From Nemertoderma westbladi (lineage: Eukaryota; Xenacoelomorpha; Nemertodermatida; Nemertodermatidae), in contig JAUCBJ010002881.1 of the NCBI GenBank assembly GCA_032718475.1, forward strand, positions 1 through 38,312: a stretch of 38,312 nt of DNA, read 5' to 3'. The notes beneath the pieces were generated by a model, which saw nothing but the letters and a program-made list of their open reading frames with translations, searched no databases and was not told the origin of the DNA. The position numbers and the translations under genes are program-made. Positions 33,225 to 38,312 of this stretch are shown piece by piece. Every line of letters begins with the position of its first letter. Position 1 is the stretch's first letter.

Positions 33225-33578
33225 GTATAAGTCAAGTAATGAGTTTTTGTTTTTCCCATTGCCATATCGTGTTGGGGTAAGTTCGTTAAGTAGGTCTAGA
33301 TTATAAGTAATAATATAGTTTTCAAGTTCCTTCACTTTCACATTATTTTTATCTAACATATCACAATTAAAGTCACCTGCTATGATTGTATTACTATAAT
33401 TGTAGTTCAGTGCATTTTCCGTTTCTTCAAGAAAATCTTCAAGAAAAGATACATTTTTGGGGGGTCGATATACTACGCCGAATAGAATACTGGTATCGAT
33501 TTCTATCCAAAGTGACTCATATGCAGATTTGCAGTTTTTATTTTGGATGTCCTGCTTTACTTTAGTACACAACTTTAG
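33225..33578 (-). pseudogene. LINE endonuclease, upstream half
   Basis: The minus-strand frame encodes ESLWIEIDTSILFGVVYRPP, AGDFNCDML (GDFN catalytic motif, about 33366-33377) and NSLLDLYLTD, after which the Ty3 3' LTR begins. Sequence past 33578 is minisatellite, so an open frame running to 33611 is a chance extension. The endonuclease N-terminus is lost to 5' truncation. This half joins in order with the S-D-H half at 28040. Confidence 0.85.
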
Positions 33579-34368
33579 TGCACAACTATATGTACATGCG
33601 ATGTACTGCACAACTATATGTACATGCGATGTACAGCACAGTTATATGTACATGCGATGTACTGCACAACTATATGCGATGTACTGCACAGTTATATGTA
33701 CATGCGATGTACAGCATAGTTATATGTACATGCGATATACTGCACAACTATATGCGATGTACTACACAGCTATATGTACATGCGATGTACTGCACAACTA
33801 TATGCGATGTACAGCACAGTTATATGTACATGCGATGTACTGCACAACTATATGCGATGTACTGCACAGTTATATGTACATGCGATGTACAGCACAGTTA
33901 TATGTACATGCGATGTACTGCACAACTATATGCGATGTACTACACAGCTATATGCGATGTACAGCACAGTTACATGCGATGTACTGCACAACTATATGCG
34001 ATCTACTGCGCAGTTATATGTACATGCGATGTACTGCACAACTACATGCGATGTACTGCACAACTATATGTACATGCGATGTATTGCACAACTATATGCG
34101 ATGTACAGCACAGTTATATGTACATGCGATGTACTGCACAACTATATGCGATGTACTGCGCAGTTATATGTACATGCGATGTACAGCACAGTTATATGTA
34201 CATGCGATGTACTGCACAACTATATGCGATGTACTACACAGCTATATGCGATGTACTCCACAGCTATATGTACATTCGATGTACTGCGCAACTATATGAG
34301 ATGTACTGCACAACTATATGTACATGCGATGTACTGCACAGCTATATGTACATTCGATGTACTACACA
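33579..34368. repeat. 28/22-bp minisatellite, right block
   Basis: The same units as at 23788-25405, starting in register with TGCACAACTATAT, the right copy of the LINE target duplication. Long and short units alternate, with TGCGCAG variants not seen in the left block. The array ends at CTACACAGCCTATATCTCC. Open frames of up to about 280 codons are repeat artefacts. Confidence 0.92.
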
Positions 34369-34606
34369 GCCTATATCTCCATCACATAAACTTTGACCTA
34401 TTGATCACCACATAAGAATCCAAGTGACATACTGAAAACTACATACAGTATATGGAAAGTGAGGTAAATCTAAATTTTTCACGGTCTACATTTGAATAAT
34501 GAATAATTAATTTCCATTCAAGGACTTTTACTTAACATATTCTACTTTCCTAACCCAGTCTCAGGATAATAACTACCTAACTATTCTACTTACCCACCCC
34601 CATTAG
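34369..34606 (+). other. End of intron 3
   Basis: AT-rich sequence ending in a good acceptor: CTAAC branch-like word, pyrimidine-rich TTCTACTTACCCACCCCCAT and TAG. No other feature is seen. Confidence 0.6.
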
Positions 34607-34757
34607 GTAATGGAGGACTCAAGAAGCGACAACGGTTCTGACGACCAGTTTATGTTCGCCTGTGAGGAGAACATTGCCATGACGGTGTTCCAAGATTACT
34701 CTACATCGCCAGTGGAATCATCTCCCCCGTTCGAAGATCCCGTCAATCTTTCTAAGG
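34607..34757 (+). CDS. Unrecognised host gene, exon 4
   Basis: Entering in phase 0 (as exon 3 requires), 50 codons read VMEDSRSDNGSDDQFMFACE ... DPVNLSK plus one base, ending AAGG|GTAAGT, a consensus donor, in phase 1. The peptide is acidic and Ser/Pro-rich, likely a flexible linker following the helical N-terminal part. An ATG three bases in could make this look like a separate small gene, and the frame runs past the donor to a stop at 34807, but the clean splice sites on both sides and the phase match to exons 3 and 5 favour an internal exon. Confidence 0.65.
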
Positions 34758-34953
34758 GTAAGTTTTACGATGCAGATAGACCAGTTTTCCTGCACTATGC
34801 AGCATAATAAAATAGTCGCCAAATATAATCGCAGTGACCCTTCAGCTCCTATCCGCATTTTTCATGTTTTCTCTTTCTCGTCCTTGGTAAATTTTGGCCA
34901 TTCGACTAAAAAACTCGCTTCATAAATAACAAAATAATATATTGGGATAATCT

Positions 34954-35013
34954 CTTAGACGCCTCTTAAAGGACACAGGCCTTGAGATGCGGATAATCTC
35001 GGAAAAGTCATGG
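34954..35013 (+). mobile_element. LINE 3' scrap
   Basis: CTCTTAAAGGACAC..GGCCTTGAGATGCGG and the following TCATGGG match the coding end of the LINE fragment at about 18500-18562 with several mismatches and small gaps. Too short to show the element's limits. Confidence 0.6.
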
Positions 35014-35208
35014 GGATAGATAGTATGGGCTGCATCACAGCGAGCAAATTGTATTCTATGCTGGTGGTCTGGTGGCACATTTTTTTTTTGTTAAGCCGGC
35101 ATCATATCATCTCAATATGCAGCTTCAATGCAGCTGGTCCATTATAGATCGATATAGAACGACCAATCTGATTGGCGGGTTAAAAACCTGTTATATAAAT
35201 AAGTTGTT

Positions 35209-35232
35209 GGGGGGGGGGGGGGGGGGGGGGGG
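35209..35232 (+). repeat. Poly-G run, 24 bases
   Basis: Uninterrupted G run within intron 4. Its length is likely to vary between individuals and to be uncertain in any assembly. Confidence 0.9.
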
Positions 35233-35810
35233 TGTGTCGCGCTACTTTTGAAAAATGTCAGATTTTTTTTGTTTCATAAGAATCGGAATTCAATTAAGTT
35301 TTCAAATCTGAAAACGGCTTAGCGATGTCGCTTTTAGTTCTCGAGTTTTGGCTTTCTATGCGGGCTCTAGTTTATCCGTTAAAAGAATGTACAAGTTGTT
35401 TGCTTATAAACCATCACCTGCTGTTATTAATTGACCCATATTCTTAAACTTATTCAATTTTGTCAATACTTTTTAACCAATAGTACCTTGCTGACAATGT
35501 CAAATCCATGTTGGTTAGAGAAATAACTTAGAATTTAATGTGATACGCCCAATGCAGGAGGGTGTCTCGCAATATATTAAAATCCAGTAATCCCGTGCAA
35601 TATAAAAACGCTTGTTAATTTGGGTGACTTTAATCTCAGAACAAGTTAAGAACATTATTTAACTTAAGTGTTCCCTTTTAGTAAAGTGTTCTAAACAGCT
35701 TAGATTTTGAGAACTTAAATGGGATTTAAGTTGTTTTAGTTGGGCATACATTTTATTCCTTGCATGAAAGTATTCAGTGTTTTAACTGATTCGGTTTGGT
35801 AATATTGCAG

Positions 35811-35925
35811 TCATCAATAATCCGTCTGATGCCCAACTGGCATTATTGAGGGTTTTCCTAAAAGTTACCAAATTCTACACTGTAACGACATTACGCAAAA
35901 GCAATGGATTTCCGATCCCTGCGGG
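35811..35925 (+). CDS. Unrecognised host gene, exon 5
   Basis: After GGTAATATTGCAG the first two bases complete the split codon from exon 4 (Val). Then 37 codons read INNPSDAQLALLRVFLKVTK ... SNGFPIPA plus GG, ending at GGG|GTGAGT in phase 2. The exon is 115 nt and looks like helical globular protein. It is too short to appear as a long open frame and was found by following the phase from exon 4. The next exon must lie beyond the window or be too small to recognise here. Product unknown. Confidence 0.6.
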
Positions 35926-36180
35926 GTGAGTTCCGGAACGTTATACTCAATATTATTCCAATGGGAACAGCCCCGGTATGAAGTTATAAATAAAGAGTGC
36001 TGTATCGTAACGATAATGAAGTGTTCAGATAATTCTAATAACTATATACCTACGTCATTGTTCATGAAATAGCACTTTATTGCGTTACGGCACGAGTGAT
36101 CTTGTTTCCCGAGCGACAACGAGTGAAATAATAGAACGATAATAACATCAAAGCATTAAAGTGCTAATTATGAACAATGA
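35926..36180. other. Intron 5 start with a small inverted-repeat element
   Basis: TCATTGTTCATGAAATAGCA (36055 on) is the near-perfect reverse complement of sequence at 36157-36180. The two arms of about 24 bp are separated by 77 bp, giving a 126-bp element of MITE size. No clear target duplication is seen. Confidence 0.5.
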
Positions 36181-36184
36181 CCAT

Positions 36185-36490
36185 CATCATTTATGATGAT
36201 CTAAGGACATGCGTAGAACATAGTCAACCACAATAATGAACAAGAATGGTGCAAGTGTGTCTCCCTGGAGGACGCCCCATAACACTTCAAATGGTTCTGT
36301 GTCACCGTCAACAGTAGACACAAATGTTGTCGAACCATCGTATACTGATCTGATTGCTGCAATAATTTCATCAGGAATCCCATATACAGTAATGAAAGTA
36401 TGCTGAACATACGTGAGCGAGAGATTGAATCAAAGGCTTTGAAGAAGTCAACAAAGATAACAGCCAAATGTCTGTTTTATTTTTTGATAA
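36185..36490 (-). pseudogene. LINE reverse transcriptase fragment (minus strand)
   Basis: On the minus strand LAVIFVDFFKAFDSISRSRM (RT motif with catalytic Asp) is followed after a frameshift near 36395 by VYGIPDEIIAAIRSVYDGST and WGVLQGDTLAPFLFIIVVDY. The order of motifs is that of the RT palm, ending just before the expected F-A-D-D. It is a short dead fragment, possibly of the same family as the one at 17640-18618, which begins near the F-A-D-D. Confidence 0.75.
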
Positions 36491-36867
36491 CGCAGCGATG
36501 TTCTTGTAGGCGTAACGGTGTTATGTGCACTGAATACTGTCGGAATTGCGATTCTTTTCACAATTTAATTCCATAGTTAAGAATGTTATAATTGTGGTAA
36601 ATTTACTTAGTGTAAACGGCTAACTGATATTAAAGACAATTTATTAACAATTTTGACGTGTTGCCATGGCATCTAGAAAGTAAAACAAACATATTGCATA
36701 TTTTTACTTATACTCGATATAGTGGGGGTAGAGGTTGATTTAAAAACGCTGCGGCTAATATGTAGCTTGGTTTTAGTCAAGGTTACTCGTTGCCATGGCA
36801 ACTGGAAACTGAAAAAGAATGCATATTATTCCTTATACTTGATATATAATAGTGATAGTTCCATCAT
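36491..36867. other. Spacer with a perfect X-box palindrome
   Basis: AT-rich sequence, no gene. GTTGCCATGGCAAC at 36789-36802 is a perfect palindrome identical to the core RFX X-box, and GTTGCCATGGCATC at about 36660 is a near match. Looser GTTGCTATGG words follow at about 37029 and 37080. Confidence 0.45.
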
Positions 36868-37011
36868 GATACGACCACTGAATGATACGACCACTGAATG
36901 ATACGACCACTGAATGATACGACCACTGAATGATACGACCACTGAATGATACGACCACTGAATGATACGACCACTGAATGATACGACCACTGAATGATAC
37001 GACCACTGAAT
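36868..37011. repeat. 16-bp tandem repeat, 9 units
   Basis: Exactly nine copies of GATACGACCACTGAAT (144 bp) with no differences seen, implying very recent expansion. It is open on the minus strand by chance. Confidence 0.95.
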
Positions 37012-37486
37012 ACGCATTACAAAGCCCGTTGCTATGGACATGGTCAATATTGCTATCTTTGAAGGTCGTTTTGGCCTGGTTGCTATGGTATTTTCAAAAA
37101 ACGAAATATGCCATTAAATAATCTGCTATAAATTTTAAATCGTCATATCTACTATAAGAGCTGTTCCTATGGTAATTTTCTCCGTTGCTATGTTTAAGAC
37201 CTTCTAAAAAGTCTACCCAAATATACTACAACAATGGCGAATCTAATTTTATTTATTTATGGGGAATTATTTGTAATTATGCACTTAAACTTTCTAGAAC
37301 AACCTAATAATGACGCGGTGACATACTGGAAATTCTGGAAATACACAGTAAAATGTATGGCTTAGGGATATACTGAGAAATAATGTCGCACTGCGAAATA
37401 AAGTTGGAAAATATGTCGCCATGGCGATTTGATTCAATAATTAACATGAATAACTTCCAACCAAATACATTCAATAACTATTATTC
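37012..37486. other. AT-rich spacer, no gene seen
   Basis: Contains the GTTGCTATGG-type words noted upstream and GTCGCCATGGCGAT near 37419. No reading frame or transposon motif is recognised. Confidence 0.5.
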
Positions 37487-38312
37487 TCCACTTTATAGAG
37501 ACTATATAATAGTCTCCACTCTATATAATAGTCTCCACTCTATATAATCGTCTCCACTCTATATAATCGTCTCCACTCTATATAATAGTCTCCACTCTAT
37601 ATAATAGTCTCCACTTTATAGAGACTATATAATAGTCTCCACTCTATATAATAGTCTCCACTCTATATAATCGTCTCCACTCTATATAATCGTCTCCACT
37701 CTATATAATAGTCTCCACTCTATATAATAGTCTCCACTCTATAGAGACTATATAATAGTCTCCACTCTATATAATAGTCTCCACTCTATAGAGACTATAT
37801 AATAGTCTCCACTCTATATAATCGTCTCCACTCTATAGAGACTATATAATCGTCTCCACTCTATAGAGACTATATAATCGTCTCCACTCTATATAATAGT
37901 CTCCACTCTATAGAGACTATATAATAGTCTCCACTCTATATAATCGTCTCCACTCTATAGAGACTATATAATAGTCTCCACTCTATATAATCGTCTCCAC
38001 TCTATAGAGACTATATAATCGTCTCCACTCTATAGAGACTATATAATCGTCTCCACTCTATATAATCGTCTCCACTCTATATAATAGTCTCCACTCTATA
38101 TAATAGTCTCCACTCTATATAATCGTCTCCACTCTATATAATCGTCTCCACTCTATATAATCGTCTCCACTCTATATAATAGTCTCCACTCTATATAATA
38201 GTCTCCACTCTATAGAGACTATATAATAGTCTCCACTCTATATAATAGTCTCCACTCTATATAATAGTCTCCACTCTATAGAGACTATATAATAGTCTCC
38301 ACTCTATATAAT
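37487..38312. repeat. 20-bp hairpin-forming minisatellite, running off the window
   Basis: The basic unit is TCTATATAATAGTCTCCACT, with TAATAG or TAATCG variants. Some units carry an added TAGAGACTATA, which creates GAGACTAT...ATAGTCTC, an 8-bp inverted repeat. The first two blocks (from 37487 and about 37609) are a 122-bp higher-order repeat with the same order of variants. The array reaches the last base of the window. Confidence 0.93.

Larger units (their letters stand above)
25406..33578 (-). mobile_element. LINE (minus strand), 5'-truncated, inserted in the minisatellite and split by a Ty3 element
   Basis: On the minus strand the element runs from 33578 (inside the endonuclease domain) to its 3' tail of ATT/TTA repeats at 25406-25430. 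TGCACAACTATAT flanks it at 25393-25405 and 33579-33591, a 13-bp target duplication, and the array continues in register on both sides. Without the Ty3 insertion it is about 3.0 kb. Truncation at the 5' end and a microsatellite 3' tail are usual for LINE insertions. Motifs resemble the CR1/Jockey group (inference). Several frameshifts and stops show that this copy is dead. Confidence 0.85.
34758..35810 (+). other. Intron 4
   Basis: 1053 bp, GTAAGT to TTGCAG. It contains a 60-bp LINE scrap (34954-35013), a 24-base G run (35209-35232) and TTGGCGGGTTAAA at 35173-35185, which matches part of the transposon end seen at 1-57. The remainder is AT-rich with no gene. Confidence 0.6.

Noticed and set aside
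34610-34807. Separate small gene starting at the ATG at 34610
   Set aside because: The AG|GTAATGG acceptor and GTAAGT donor, with phases matching exons 3 and 5, make an internal exon more likely.

Overview
The window looks like nuclear DNA from an invertebrate animal. It holds phase-matched exons with GT..AG splice sites, many decayed non-LTR retrotransposon pieces, a Ty3-type LTR retrotransposon, a hAT-like palindromic DNA element, and five long tandem arrays. No bacterial gene organisation is visible. Frequent AGGCCTA and CCGGTA words would fit a marine deuterostome such as an echinoderm or hemichordate, but that is only an impression.

Layout. 1-57 is the end of a transposon whose sequence recurs inverted at 12181. 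58-9429 is one 31-bp minisatellite array of about 300 units with kilobase-scale higher-order repeats. 9430-10229 has no recognisable gene. 10230-14041 is a pile of LINE debris: a minus-strand C-terminal fragment, then a plus-strand LINE (10655-14041) split by an unknown 1.1-kb insertion with 10-bp flanking repeats. 14151-14618 is another minus-strand LINE fragment, with a tRNA-like sequence beside it.

From 15410 a host gene runs on the plus strand. Five exons (15410-15544, 16903-17038, 19094-19206, 34607-34757, 35811-35925) have AG/GT borders and matching reading phases. They give 216 codons of one open frame that continues past the window. I do not recognise the protein. Its third intron is 15.4 kb and is almost entirely repeats: a 14-bp minisatellite (19635-21519), then a 28/22-bp minisatellite now cut into three blocks (22216-22377, 23788-25405, 33579-34368).

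The order of insertion into that second array can be read from target-site duplications. A 1410-bp near-complete palindrome with hAT-like ends (22378-23787) inserted with the 8-bp repeat CTGTACAG. A 5'-truncated LINE (25406-33578, minus strand) inserted with a 13-bp repeat. A full-length Ty3-type element (28041-33219) then inserted in the LINE endonuclease region with the 5-bp repeat GTGAG. The two Ty3 LTRs differ by one substitution and one CA-repeat length change, and the 1533-codon gag-pol frame is open. However, the reverse transcriptase active-site motif reads V-D-G instead of V-D-D.

The right end (35926-38312) has a LINE fragment, a small inverted-repeat element, an exact 9 x 16-bp tandem repeat, a perfect RFX-type X-box palindrome, and a 20-bp hairpin-rich array that runs off the window.
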